Shown here one piece after another: positions 23,530 through 31,363 of a stretch of 36,692 bases of DNA. The translations under genes were made by a program, and so were the position numbers. This DNA comes from CAYNTH01 sp964427055 (GTDB lineage Archaea; Aenigmatarchaeota; Aenigmatarchaeia; CG10238-14; SCSR01): NCBI GenBank assembly GCA_964427055.1, contig CAYRSQ010000003.1, forward strand, positions 1-36,692, read 5' to 3'. Below the pieces are notes generated by a model, which worked only from the letters and a program-made list of their open reading frames with translations, did not search any database and was not told where the DNA came from. Position 1 is the first letter of the stretch. Each line of letters begins with the position of its first letter.

Positions 23530-24447
23530 CTAACGTTTTAAAAGTAAAACTCTGCTCGCTTCGTCCTCTTTTTCTATGCTATACCCAGTCTCTTCTGAAA
23601 GAGATTTGGAAAATTCCCTTATATCATCTAGTGAGGGCACATTAGATTCCGATAACCTTTCCCTGGATTCTCCGACCCAACTATACCCTTTAGGTTCAAT
23701 GAAATCAGGATTGGCTTTTAGAACGAGTTTGGCATAGCCTTTTGGTGAGTCCATATTCATACCTCTCACAAGCGTCAGTCTCATTATTTTCCTGCAATCG
23801 AAACTTCCCATCATTTCCAAACTTGTATTAAGTCTGTTCCAACCGTCCGATATCATGGGTCTGTTTATAGTATTATAGGTTTCTTCGTCAGGGGCACACA
23901 CACTGATGTATAGGTTAGTGGGTTCGTGGTCCAACGATTCAAGTCTGTCAGGTCTAGTGCCGTTCGTAACTAGAAAAGTTATCATTTTCCGTCTCTTGAA
24001 TTCACCTATCATATCCGATATTCTCGGGTACATGGTCGGTTCTCCTGCGAGGCTTATCGCAGCACTAGTAGGATTTATGGCTTCGTCCCACTTTTTCCTT
24101 TCGACGGCATCATTCCCTTTGAATCCCATTAACAGGGACTCCCTCGCCTTTATACACTCGTCTATTATTACTGAAGGATCGTCTGGTTCCGGTTCGCCTT
24201 TCTCTGTGAATTTCAGTGACCTCCAGCAGAACTGACACTGATGGGTACACCATACGAGGGAAGGAGTCATCTCAAGGCACCTATGAGATTCAATACCATA
24301 CCATTTCTCTTTGTAGCAAACTCTGTTCCTTCTCAGGCTTTCCTTAGTCCAATGGCATATTGACACAGCTGAATGTGTCCCAGCCATTCTGTAACCTGCA
24401 TTAACGAATTTTTTCACAGCTTCTTCTGGTACCTGACTATCTGTCAT
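23530..24447 (-). CDS. taw1: Wyosine biosynthesis radical SAM enzyme Taw1 (TYW1)
   Basis: The 305-residue protein is the archaeal tRNA 4-demethylwyosine synthase, which builds the tricyclic base at position 37 of tRNA-Phe from 1-methylguanosine and pyruvate. The SAM cluster motif is CTHQCQFC (Cys67, Cys71, Cys74) in SLVWCTHQCQFCWRSLKF. Other conserved blocks are ISLAGEPTMYPRIS and ITFLVTNGTRP. Cysteines at about 31, 44 and 57 may hold the second iron-sulfur cluster known for Taw1. It is preceded by an HD-domain gene only 7 nt away, and its substrate tRNA-Phe(GAA) is encoded at 19040. Confidence 0.93.
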   Translation of the reverse strand: MTDSQVPEEAVKKFVNAGYRMAGTHSAVSICHWTKESLRRNRVCYKEKWYGIESHRCLEMTPSLVWCTHQCQFCWRSLKFTEKGEPEPDDPSVIIDECIKARESLLMGFKGNDAVERKKWDEAINPTSAAISLAGEPTMYPRISDMIGEFKRRKMITFLVTNGTRPDRLESLDHEPTNLYISVCAPDEETYNTINRPMISDGWNRLNTSLEMMGSFDCRKIMRLTLVRGMNMDSPKGYAKLVLKANPDFIEPKGYSWVGESRERLSESNVPSLDDIREFSKSLSEETGYSIEKEDEASRVLLLKR

Positions 24448-24454
24448 ATACTCA

Positions 24455-25021
24455 CTATAATTCCAGTTCGTCAGATATGCCCTTTAAAGAATTCAAAGCT
24501 ATCTCAAAGAACCTCTCTTTCTGTATCCCTATCTTTTCACAGTAAAGCATGTTCTCTCTGCTGCAATTCCTGGCGAAGTCCTTCTCTTTGAACCTTCTTT
24601 CGACGTTGCTGGGATCCAAGTCAGAAAGTTTCCTTGAAGGTAGCACAAGCGCAGCGGCTACGACAAGTCCCGACACCGCATCGGCTGCTATCAGTGCGTT
24701 ATCCAAGTTTGTTTCCGGACTCACACCGGTATACTCGTGATTGTGAGCTTTTATGGAATGTATTATCTGTTCGGGAACCTCTCCTGTGGCTTCCTCTTCC
24801 AGTATCTCCACGCTCCGTTTGGCGTGAAGTTCGGGCTTGTCGAATGTTTCGTCAAAATCCACGTCATGGAGAAGACCAGCCAAAGACCACACCATTTCAT
24901 CTTCCTTGAGTTCGATTGCCAAGTTCTCCATTATGGCTTCTACCGCGAGTATATGCTTGAATAAATTTTTCCTCTTCACATGGCTCTTGACCATGGCTAA
25001 AGCTCGTTCCCTTGCTATCAT
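24455..25021 (-). CDS. HD-domain hydrolase
   Basis: The 188-residue protein has the HD phosphohydrolase pattern: His23 (KHILAVEAI), His52-Asp53 (AGLLHDVDFDET), further histidines at 66, 88, 93 and 95, and the last metal ligand Asp114 (ALIAADAVSGLV). These proteins are metal-dependent phosphatases of nucleotides or related compounds. The substrate is not evident. It starts the run that continues with taw1 (7-nt gap), so a link to nucleotide or tRNA metabolism is possible. A CTTTTAAAC box lies about 20 nt before the ATG. Confidence 0.85.
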   Translation of the reverse strand: MIARERALAMVKSHVKRKNLFKHILAVEAIMENLAIELKEDEMVWSLAGLLHDVDFDETFDKPELHAKRSVEILEEEATGEVPEQIIHSIKAHNHEYTGVSPETNLDNALIAADAVSGLVVAAALVLPSRKLSDLDPSNVERRFKEKDFARNCSRENMLYCEKIGIQKERFFEIALNSLKGISDELEL

Positions 25022-25078
25022 ATTTTTAACTTACCGTTTAAAAGATATTTAATTGTTTAACTGGAGAAATTATATTAC

Positions 25079-25150
25079 GCCTCAGTAGCTTAGTGGTAGA
25101 GCAATTGCCTTGTAAGCAGTAGGTCGCGAGTTCAAGTCTCGCCTGAGGCT
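25079..25150 (+). tRNA. tRNA-Thr(TGT)
   Basis: Acceptor GCCTCAG/CTGAGGC, discriminator T, anticodon stem ATTGC/GCAGT with one T-G pair, loop CTTGTAA, anticodon TGT (Thr). It differs from the tRNA-Thr(CGT) at 5035 at only a few positions, so one is probably a duplicate of the other. No intron. Confidence 0.95.
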
Positions 25151-25199
25151 CTTTTACTACTTTTATCTCTGATTGCACCATTACTATTTAGGTGCTTCA

Positions 25200-25850
25200 T
25201 TGCTCGAATACGAAGGACTGAAAATCAGGTGGCTTGGTCATTCTTCATTCAAAATCTCCGATGGGAAAGTCATTTACATAGATCCATATAACGTAAAGCC
25301 TGCTTCCCCTGCAGACTTGATACTGATAACACACGAACATTTCGATCATTGTAGCCTCGAGGATGTCAAAAAACTACTGAAACAGAATACAATAATCATA
25401 ACCACATCACAGGCCAAAAACAAACTACAACCAATAGACGCGGAAATACTAGTGATATCGCCTGGAAAATCATACTCTGTAGATGGCGTGACCGTAGAGG
25501 CCGTTCCTGCATACAATGTAAACAAATTCAGGTCGCCGGGCGTCCAATATCACCCCAAGAAGGATGGGATTGGATTTATAGTGACGATTGACGGCAAAAG
25601 GATATATCACGCAGGCGACACGGATTTCATACCTGAGATGAAGGACATAAATAGCATAGACATAGCCATGGTCCCAATAAGCGGAACTTATGTCATGACA
25701 GCCGAAGAGGCCGCGGAAGCCGTTGATGCCATAAATCCGAGAATAGCGATACCCATGCACATAGGGACTCTCCTAGGTAGTGAAAAGGATTCCTACAGAT
25801 TCCAAAAGTTGGCTAGTACCGAAGTTGAGATATTGGAAGAGGAAAAATAG
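25200..25850 (+). CDS. Metallo-beta-lactamase-fold hydrolase (UPF0173 type)
   Basis: The 216-residue protein has the metal-binding motif THEHFDHC (HxHxDH) at about residues 45-52, and the further ligands expected of the fold in IYHAGDTDFIPEM and AIPMHIGT. The N-terminus IRWLGHSSFKI and overall length match the UPF0173 / UlaG-like family of metal-dependent hydrolases, whose substrates are mostly unknown. I prefer the TTG at 25200 as start because GGTG (25191-25194) precedes it by 5 nt. A TTG nine codons upstream lies close to the tRNA and lacks such a site. Confidence 0.85.
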   Translation: MLEYEGLKIRWLGHSSFKISDGKVIYIDPYNVKPASPADLILITHEHFDHCSLEDVKKLLKQNTIIITTSQAKNKLQPIDAEILVISPGKSYSVDGVTVEAVPAYNVNKFRSPGVQYHPKKDGIGFIVTIDGKRIYHAGDTDFIPEMKDINSIDIAMVPISGTYVMTAEEAAEAVDAINPRIAIPMHIGTLLGSEKDSYRFQKLASTEVEILEEEK

Positions 25851-25913
25851 TCTCTACTGCGCAAATTATAAAAGGGTAAACCGAGAGAAGAATTAGTATC
25901 TATTACCTAAAAT

Positions 25914-26028
25914 GGGGTCGTCGTCTAACCTGGCAGGACATCAGGCTCCAGGTTTGTTGACTTGGAGCTTTGACTCCAACATGATAAGAAGAAACCTGCT
26001 GATGGGGGTTCAAATCCCTCCGACCCCA
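25914..26028 (+). tRNA. tRNA-Trp(CCA) with a 42-nt intron
   Basis: Acceptor GGGGTCG/CGACCCC with discriminator A, D stem GTCT/GGAC, anticodon loop CTCCAGA after splicing (anticodon CCA), T arm GGGGG-TTCAAAT-CCCTC. The anticodon stem TCAGG/CCTGC pairs at four positions, with a T-C mismatch at 27-43. The mature tRNA is 73 nt. Confidence 0.9.
25952..25993 (+). ncRNA. tRNA-Trp intron with D'/C'-like boxes and a C34 guide
   Basis: The 3' bulge AAA (25992-25994) precedes the anticodon stem. The central helix CTCC/GAAG has one mismatch, so splice sites are less certain than in tRNA-Leu. The segment TTGGAGC (25962-25968) pairs with tRNA positions 31-37. A D'-like TTGA follows after one base (25970-25973), and a C'-like ATGATAA lies at 25981-25987. 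The fifth base before TTGA (G25965) pairs with C34. A full CTGA lies 11 nt after the C'-like box, in the 3' exon (25999-26002). Archaeal tRNA-Trp introns are known C/D guides for C34 and U39; here base 39 is C. Confidence 0.6.
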
Positions 26029-26046
26029 CTCGACATACGTGATTGA

Positions 26047-26481
26047 ATGAGAATAGCTTTATGTGGCAGTCTGAGTCTTGGGAGGAGTTTTCTTGATGTA
26101 AAGAAAGAATTGGAGGATCTAGGCCACGAAGTTCTCATACCAGAATCCATACGAAAGTACAAGCTCGACACTGCAGAAGATGCTAAAAAGTTCAAATCGG
26201 AACAGTCTGGATACATGAAAATAAAGAACGTGTACATGAATGAGCATTTCGAAAAAATAGGAAGGAGCGATGCCATAGTTGTGATAAACAAGCCGAAAGG
26301 TGATGTAAAGAATTACATAGGTGGGAACACGTTTGCTGAAATAATAGTCGCGTTTTTCCTGAAAAAGAAAATTTTCCTGTTGAATCCCATACCGACTGAC
26401 GTTTCACTGAAAGTTTTCAGAGAAGAACTTGTGGGTGTAGAACCGACGATATTGTATGGAGACCTCAAACGGATTGAATAA
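26047..26481 (+). CDS. Nucleoside 2-deoxyribosyltransferase-like protein
   Basis: The 144-residue protein has a short Rossmann-like fold: IALCGSLSLGRSFLDVKKEL at the N-terminus, DAIVVINKPKG in the middle, and GGNTFAEIIVAFFLKKKIFL near the end. The last block, with an Asn-x-x-x-Glu pattern after the second strand, resembles nucleoside 2-deoxyribosyltransferases and related nucleotide-binding proteins. Activity cannot be confirmed by eye. It starts 19 nt after tRNA-Trp and its stop codon abuts that of the convergent pcm gene with no spacing. Confidence 0.6.
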   Translation: MRIALCGSLSLGRSFLDVKKELEDLGHEVLIPESIRKYKLDTAEDAKKFKSEQSGYMKIKNVYMNEHFEKIGRSDAIVVINKPKGDVKNYIGGNTFAEIIVAFFLKKKIFLLNPIPTDVSLKVFREELVGVEPTILYGDLKRIE

Positions 26482-27153
26482 TTATTTCCAGCCGTATTCA
26501 CCTTCAAGCGGAACGAACATCACAGAACCCAAATCTTTCATAACAGTGATACGCGAAGTTTTCTTAACGGCGACCAAGGTCTGACTTCCATTCGGATTAC
26601 CTACGGGTATAATTAACATGCCATTCGTTTTTAGCATATCAACAAGCACCTTTGGAATATCCGGACTAGTTGCACTCACTATTATTTTGTCGAACTTTTT
26701 CTTACCTGCAACTCTGCTTATATCCCCTAATATCATCGATACTTTCTTGCTGTACCCAGACTTCTCTAGGTTATTCTTAGCGAATCTATAGACATCAATC
26801 TTTATCTCAATCCCTGTCACTTCCCCCTTGGAACCTACTAATTCTTTCATGTAAGCCAGCAGTATGCCTGAACCAGCTCCCACCTCCAAAACGCAATCAC
26901 CGGGCTTCAGATTCAATTCAGAAAGAACCATTGCATGCATATGAGGCGCGGAGATTGTCGCATCGCTTGGTATCGGTAATGGATAATCGTTATAAGCACT
27001 ATCCCTGTATTCGCCTAGGACAAAATCCTCTCTCCTGACTTTTAGCATCGCAGCCTTTACCTTAGGACTTGTGATGCACTTTCCTTCTTCAAGAGAATCG
27101 ATTAGGTCCCTTCTCTGACGCTCAAACTTGTCGTTGTTTGCCACTATATTCAC
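26482..27153 (-). CDS. pcm: Protein-L-isoaspartate O-methyltransferase
   Basis: The 223-residue protein methylates isoaspartyl residues in damaged proteins using S-adenosylmethionine. It has REDFVLGEYRDSAYNDYPLP, the family block ATISAPHMHAMVLSEL, SAM motif I VLEVGAGSGILLAYM (88-102) and IIVSATSPDIPKVLVDML. The C-terminus VGNPNGSQTLVAVKKT is typical. It stands alone between two plus-strand units. Confidence 0.92.
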   Translation of the reverse strand: MNIVANNDKFERQRRDLIDSLEEGKCITSPKVKAAMLKVRREDFVLGEYRDSAYNDYPLPIPSDATISAPHMHAMVLSELNLKPGDCVLEVGAGSGILLAYMKELVGSKGEVTGIEIKIDVYRFAKNNLEKSGYSKKVSMILGDISRVAGKKKFDKIIVSATSPDIPKVLVDMLKTNGMLIIPVGNPNGSQTLVAVKKTSRITVMKDLGSVMFVPLEGEYGWK

Positions 27154-27250
27154 AAATCACAACTAAAGTTGACTATATTTAAGTCTTACAGAAAACTCCT
27201 GTTGCATCAGTAGTTTAAAAATTAAGTGCTAGTAAAGACAATTCTTTCTT

Positions 27251-28093
27251 ATGGGAATATCCAATTTGTCTAAAGCTGTCAAAAAACTAGAAACTGTAGA
27301 CATACAGGGAGCCACGGAGATTGCTATATTCTCATTGAAGACACTGAGAAGGATTGTAAAGAGAAAGGGATTCGGAAAAGAATTCAACGAAGCATCCCGT
27401 AAACTTGAAAGAGCTAGGCCAACCGCAGTGGTATTGCACAATTGCCTAAATATCCTGAAACGGGAAAAAACCATAGATTCAATAAACAGATTGATTGAAA
27501 CACTGGAAACTTCAGACGAGAAAATCTCCGAGAATGGAATCAAGTGTTTTGGTAAGAAGTCCTACAGGCTATTAACCCATTGCCATTCTAGTGAAGCCAT
27601 AGCTATGATAAAGGGACTTAAAAATAAAGGGAAAAACCTGTCTGTCATTGTGACACAGACCGACCCATTGGAACAAGGAATCAAGACCGCGAAAGAATTG
27701 AGTGGACAGAAAATACCAACAACATTAATAATCGATTCGGCAGTCGGACACTTCATAAATGACATAGATGCATTCGTGTTCGGCACTGATGCCATTCGAA
27801 AGGAAGGAATTGTCAACAAGATAGGAACTAAACTATATGCCATTGCCGCAAAAGAGAACAAAAAACCTGTTTACATAGTCGGCAACAACTTGAAATTGGA
27901 CAGAAGAAGAGAATTTGAAATGGAACAAAGATCTCCCAATGAAATCAAGAGAGAACTTTCCAGGCCATATGACTTGAGAGGAATCGTTATAAAAAATCCT
28001 GCATTTGACATAACTCCATGGAAATACGTCACAAGAGTCATAACTGAAGAGGGTGTCTTCACTCCGTCACAAATACAGAGGATGTTAAGATGA
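27251..28093 (+). CDS. e2b2: Ribose-1,5-bisphosphate isomerase (eIF2B-alpha-like)
   Basis: The 280-residue protein converts ribose-1,5-bisphosphate to ribulose-1,5-bisphosphate, the second step of the archaeal AMP pathway. It belongs to the eIF2B-alpha/MtnA family. The proposed catalytic residues are Cys111 (LLTHCHSSEA) and Asp180 (FVFGTDAIRKEG). Their spacing of 69 equals that of Cys133 and Asp202 in the Thermococcus kodakarensis enzyme. ERARPTAVVLHNCLNIL is the usual N-domain block. Its stop codon overlaps the start of RuBisCO, which confirms the pathway assignment over a translation-factor role. The length is somewhat short (322 in T. kodakarensis). Confidence 0.92.
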   Translation: MGISNLSKAVKKLETVDIQGATEIAIFSLKTLRRIVKRKGFGKEFNEASRKLERARPTAVVLHNCLNILKREKTIDSINRLIETLETSDEKISENGIKCFGKKSYRLLTHCHSSEAIAMIKGLKNKGKNLSVIVTQTDPLEQGIKTAKELSGQKIPTTLIIDSAVGHFINDIDAFVFGTDAIRKEGIVNKIGTKLYAIAAKENKKPVYIVGNNLKLDRRREFEMEQRSPNEIKRELSRPYDLRGIVIKNPAFDITPWKYVTRVITEEGVFTPSQIQRMLR

Positions 28094-29310
28094 AGTACGA
28101 GGATTTCATAGACACGAAATACAAACCTAAAGGAAGAGACGTCGTGTGTGAATTTTTAGTAGAGCCTAACAAGGTGAATATGAAACATGCGGCAGGCGGG
28201 ATTGCTGCTGAAAGCTCCATAGGCACGTGGACAGAACTGGAGACCATGAAAACCAGCATCGAAAAGTTATCGGCTAAAGTATTCCAGATAAATGGGAACA
28301 AAATAGAAATCGCGTACCCACTTGATCTCTTTGAACTTGGAAACATGCCAAACCTGTTGAGCAGCGTTGCTGGGAATGTATTCGGACTCAAGGAGATTAG
28401 GAACCTCAGACTGAATGATATAGAATTTCCCAGAAGATTCGTTAAGAGTTTTGACGGTCCGAAATACGGGATCAGTGGTATCAGAAAACTAACTGGAGTA
28501 AAAGACAGACCATTTCTCGGAACCATAATAAAACCCAAATTGGGACTAAGTTCGATAGACCATTCGAAAATAGCATACGAAGCATGGATTGGAGGATGTG
28601 ACATAGTTAAAGACGACGAAAACCTGGCGAATCAAAATTTCAATAAATTTAGGACGAGGGTAACATCCACGCTGAAAAGCAGAGACAAAGCTGAGAAGGA
28701 AACTGGGGAAATGAAACTGTATATGGCAAACGTGACTGCAGAAACGAATGAGATGATAAAGCGAGCGAAGTTTCTTGAAAAAGAAGGCGGGAGATACGTC
28801 ATGGTCGACGTCCTCACAGTAGGATGGGGGGCGCTTCAGACATTAAGAAATGAGGACTTGGATATGGTACTTCATGGACACAGAGCAATGCATGCGGCCA
28901 TAACAAAGAACAAAAAACATGGAATCTCCATGAAAGTGTTAGCTAAACTATTAAGGATAGTAGGAGTAGACCAGTTGCATGTCGGGACTGGAATCGGTAA
29001 AATGAGTGAAAGCGTGCCCGAAGTCAGAGAAAATATAAGTGCACTGACTCAGACCCTTTACGGAACCAAAAAAACTATGCCTGTCGCTTCTGGAGGCATA
29101 CATCCGCTGTTGATACCGGATTTGATAAGTATTTTTGGGAAAGATGTTGTAATACAGATGGGAGGCGGCATACATGGACATCCCATGGGAACGGAATCCG
29201 GTTCCATTGCAGCTAGGCAGGCTCTGTTGTCCTGTAAGGACAACATTCCACTTAAAAAGTTTGCTAAGAGCCATAAAGAACTCGATGACGCAATAAGAAA
29301 ATGGAAATAG
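28090..29310 (+). CDS. rbcL: Form III ribulose-1,5-bisphosphate carboxylase/oxygenase
   Basis: The 406-residue protein keeps the RuBisCO active site. GTIIKPKLGL holds Lys148 and Lys150 (Lys175 and Lys177 of plant numbering). CDIVKDDENLANQNF holds the carbamylated Lys174 with Asp176 and Glu177. LHGHRAMHAA holds His264, VGTGIGKM loop 6 holds Lys304, and SGGIHP and MGGGIHGHPMGT bind phosphate. AAESSIGTWTEL and the AGNVFGL Asn complete the dimer site. KDDENLA and the neighbours point to archaeal form III. It carboxylates ribulose-1,5-bisphosphate to two 3-phosphoglycerates as the third step of AMP breakdown. Its ATG overlaps the isomerase stop codon, and its end overlaps AMP phosphorylase by 10 nt. 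Confidence 0.96.
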   Translation: MKYEDFIDTKYKPKGRDVVCEFLVEPNKVNMKHAAGGIAAESSIGTWTELETMKTSIEKLSAKVFQINGNKIEIAYPLDLFELGNMPNLLSSVAGNVFGLKEIRNLRLNDIEFPRRFVKSFDGPKYGISGIRKLTGVKDRPFLGTIIKPKLGLSSIDHSKIAYEAWIGGCDIVKDDENLANQNFNKFRTRVTSTLKSRDKAEKETGEMKLYMANVTAETNEMIKRAKFLEKEGGRYVMVDVLTVGWGALQTLRNEDLDMVLHGHRAMHAAITKNKKHGISMKVLAKLLRIVGVDQLHVGTGIGKMSESVPEVRENISALTQTLYGTKKTMPVASGGIHPLLIPDLISIFGKDVVIQMGGGIHGHPMGTESGSIAARQALLSCKDNIPLKKFAKSHKELDDAIRKWK

Positions 29311-30860
29311 TGATAATAGTGAAATTGAAAGTCAAGATACTGGGAATGAGCGCTGGAGACAAGCCTATTGTGGTTCTAAATAACGACACGGCTGAAGATA
29401 TGGGAGTGATAAGTCTCAATAGAATTGTATTGGAACGCGGAGAAAAAAGTGTAATCGGCATTGTTAACACTTCTAAGAACGTGGTTGGAAAGGGGGAAAT
29501 AGGACTGTTCGATGAGATAATCAAAAACATGGACTTGAAAAATGGCATGGATATATCTGTGAAAATTTCCAGTCAACCAGCTTCGATAGAACACATAAAG
29601 TCAAGATTGAAGGGGAGAAAACTCAGAGAGGATGAAATATTTGAAATTGTAAAGGATGTAGTTGACAATAGACTCAGCGAAATTGAAATCTCAACTTTCG
29701 TTACTTCCCTTAACAACCATCCGATGGACATAGATGAGATTGTCGGGATGACAAGGGCCATGGTCAAAACCGGGAAGACATTGGAATTGAATAGTTCATA
29801 CATCGTCGATAAGCATTCTATAGGAGGCGTTCCCGGAGATAAGACGACACTGCTCGTCGTGCCCATAATAGCGGCATGTGGAATAACGATACCAAAGACT
29901 TCGTCTAGGGCTATAACCTCTGCAGCTGGCACTGGGGACAGGGCTGAAACCTTGATGCCAGTAGAACTGAGTGTAGAGGAGATGAAGACCGTCGTGAAAA
30001 AGACTAATGGGTGTATAGTATGGGGAGGGTCACTCGAACTAGCCCCCGCAGACGACATCTTCATCAAAGTCGAATATCCACTATCTATAGACCCTATGAT
30101 GATACCTTCCATAATGAGCAAAAAGAAGGCAGTCGGCGCTGAATATCTACTCATAGACATTCCGTGCGGGAGAGGAACTAAGGTAAAAAGCATGGGGGAT
30201 GCTAATTTCCTGGCAAGAGACTTCATAGAGATTGGTAAAAGGTTGGGAATCACCACAAGATGTGCTATAACGTATGGAGAACAGCCCATAGGATACACGA
30301 TTGGTGCCGGACTGGAGGCCAAGGAAGCATTAGAAGTATTGATGAGGCAACGTAACGTACCAGACCTTTTGGAGAAAGCCAAGGGCATATCAAAAATTCT
30401 TCTGAACATGATAGGAAAAGATGGTGACAGAATGGTGGAAGATGTTTTCAAATCCGGAAAAGCCGAGGAGAAACTCAGAGAGATTATATTTGAACAAGGA
30501 GGGGATTCTGAAATAACACCAGACGATATACCTATAGGTAAGTACGGGCTTGACGTGGTATCTGAAAGTTCAGGGCATGTTCTATGGATGAACAATCACC
30601 AATTGGCATCAATAGCGAGGGCGGCAGGATCTCCAAAAGATAAGGGTGCCGGAATAGAACTTTATAAAAAAATAGGGGACAAAATCGATAAGGGAGAAAG
30701 ACTGTTCACCATATACTCGGAGAAGACGAGAAAGCTTAAACACGCAAAGGAAAAATTGGAGGAAGAATATCCGATAGAAATTGGTGAACGAAGAAGAATG
30801 CTGATAAGAGAGATTTCTGAACAGAATCCGATTAAAAAACCTTTCCTGCTAGAAAGCTGA
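29301..30860 (+). CDS. deoA: AMP phosphorylase
   Basis: The 519-residue protein phosphorolyses AMP (and other nucleoside monophosphates) to ribose-1,5-bisphosphate and free base, the first step of the pathway. It belongs to the thymidine-phosphorylase family with the archaeal N-terminal extension (about 1-90). The phosphate-binding block is DKHSIGGVPGDKTTLLV (170-186), followed by KTSSRAITSAAGTGDRAETL and VWGGSLELAPADD. The length is that of archaeal AMP phosphorylases (about 500). The start at 29301 lies 10 nt inside rbcL; GTG codons at 29310 or 29319 are alternatives. It is the last gene of the three-gene unit. Confidence 0.95.
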   Translation: MEIVIIVKLKVKILGMSAGDKPIVVLNNDTAEDMGVISLNRIVLERGEKSVIGIVNTSKNVVGKGEIGLFDEIIKNMDLKNGMDISVKISSQPASIEHIKSRLKGRKLREDEIFEIVKDVVDNRLSEIEISTFVTSLNNHPMDIDEIVGMTRAMVKTGKTLELNSSYIVDKHSIGGVPGDKTTLLVVPIIAACGITIPKTSSRAITSAAGTGDRAETLMPVELSVEEMKTVVKKTNGCIVWGGSLELAPADDIFIKVEYPLSIDPMMIPSIMSKKKAVGAEYLLIDIPCGRGTKVKSMGDANFLARDFIEIGKRLGITTRCAITYGEQPIGYTIGAGLEAKEALEVLMRQRNVPDLLEKAKGISKILLNMIGKDGDRMVEDVFKSGKAEEKLREIIFEQGGDSEITPDDIPIGKYGLDVVSESSGHVLWMNNHQLASIARAAGSPKDKGAGIELYKKIGDKIDKGERLFTIYSEKTRKLKHAKEKLEEEYPIEIGERRRMLIREISEQNPIKKPFLLES

Positions 30861-30875
30861 CTAAAAAGTGAATGC

Positions 30876-30902
30876 GGGGATTGAATAACCTTCCCCATTT
30901 TT
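30876..30902 (+). terminator. Terminator between convergent deoA and alba
   Basis: GGGGA (30876-30880) pairs with TCCCC (30892-30896) and ATTTTT follows. On the minus strand the same stem is followed further on by CTTTTTAG, so it may serve both genes. Confidence 0.5.
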
Positions 30903-30910
30903 CAACGAAA

Positions 30911-31222
30911 TCATTTAGACAGCGTGATGCTTATCGTCGAGACATTTATCTTGGATTTATCCTGAAGTTCTCTTTCCTCTGTTCCTATGTCTATGTTTTT
31001 TATGTGGACATCACTTATGAATTTCTTTCTGGATATTTCAGCGACATCGACTGCTCTCGATATGGCCTTTCCCCTCGCCTTGATATCGACTGATGATTTA
31101 CCATCATTGAATTGTGTTATCACTCCCAAAACATATGCCATGCTAGGTTTTCTCCCAACGTATATTACATTCTCGTCTTCTCTATCATCTGACATGTTTT
31201 CTGTTGTTAATTCTTCTGTCAT
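30911..31222 (-). CDS. albA: Alba chromatin protein
   Basis: The 103-residue protein is the archaeal DNA/RNA-binding protein Alba. The core is NVIYVGRKPSMAYVLGVITQ (the lysine of the RKP motif is usually acetylated or DNA-contacting), then VDIKARGKAISRAVDVAEIS and VSTISITLSK. A charged, non-basic extension of about 17 residues precedes the core. GAGGTG lies 5 nt before the ATG at 31222, which supports this start over an ATG nine codons further in. Confidence 0.95.
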   Translation of the reverse strand: MTEELTTENMSDDREDENVIYVGRKPSMAYVLGVITQFNDGKSSVDIKARGKAISRAVDVAEISRKKFISDVHIKNIDIGTEERELQDKSKINVSTISITLSK

Positions 31223-31363
31223 TCTAGCACCTCACGGTTGAAATCAACGTATTTCGCCTCATTTGGATGTTCTTACTATAATTTGTTCTTGATTAGTAAA
31301 TTAAAAAATTTAACTGTTGCAACAATGGTTATTTTCTTTTAAAACCAAATAATTATAGATTTC

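Noticed and set aside
27251..28093. Annotation as translation factor eIF2B alpha or methylthioribose-1-phosphate isomerase
   Set aside because: The Cys111/Asp180 spacing and the overlap with RuBisCO and AMP phosphorylase fit ribose-1,5-bisphosphate isomerase.
29573..30595. 340-codon minus-strand frame opposite AMP phosphorylase
   Set aside because: Composition is Ser/Pro/Leu-rich as expected of an antisense shadow; the plus strand has the full enzyme.
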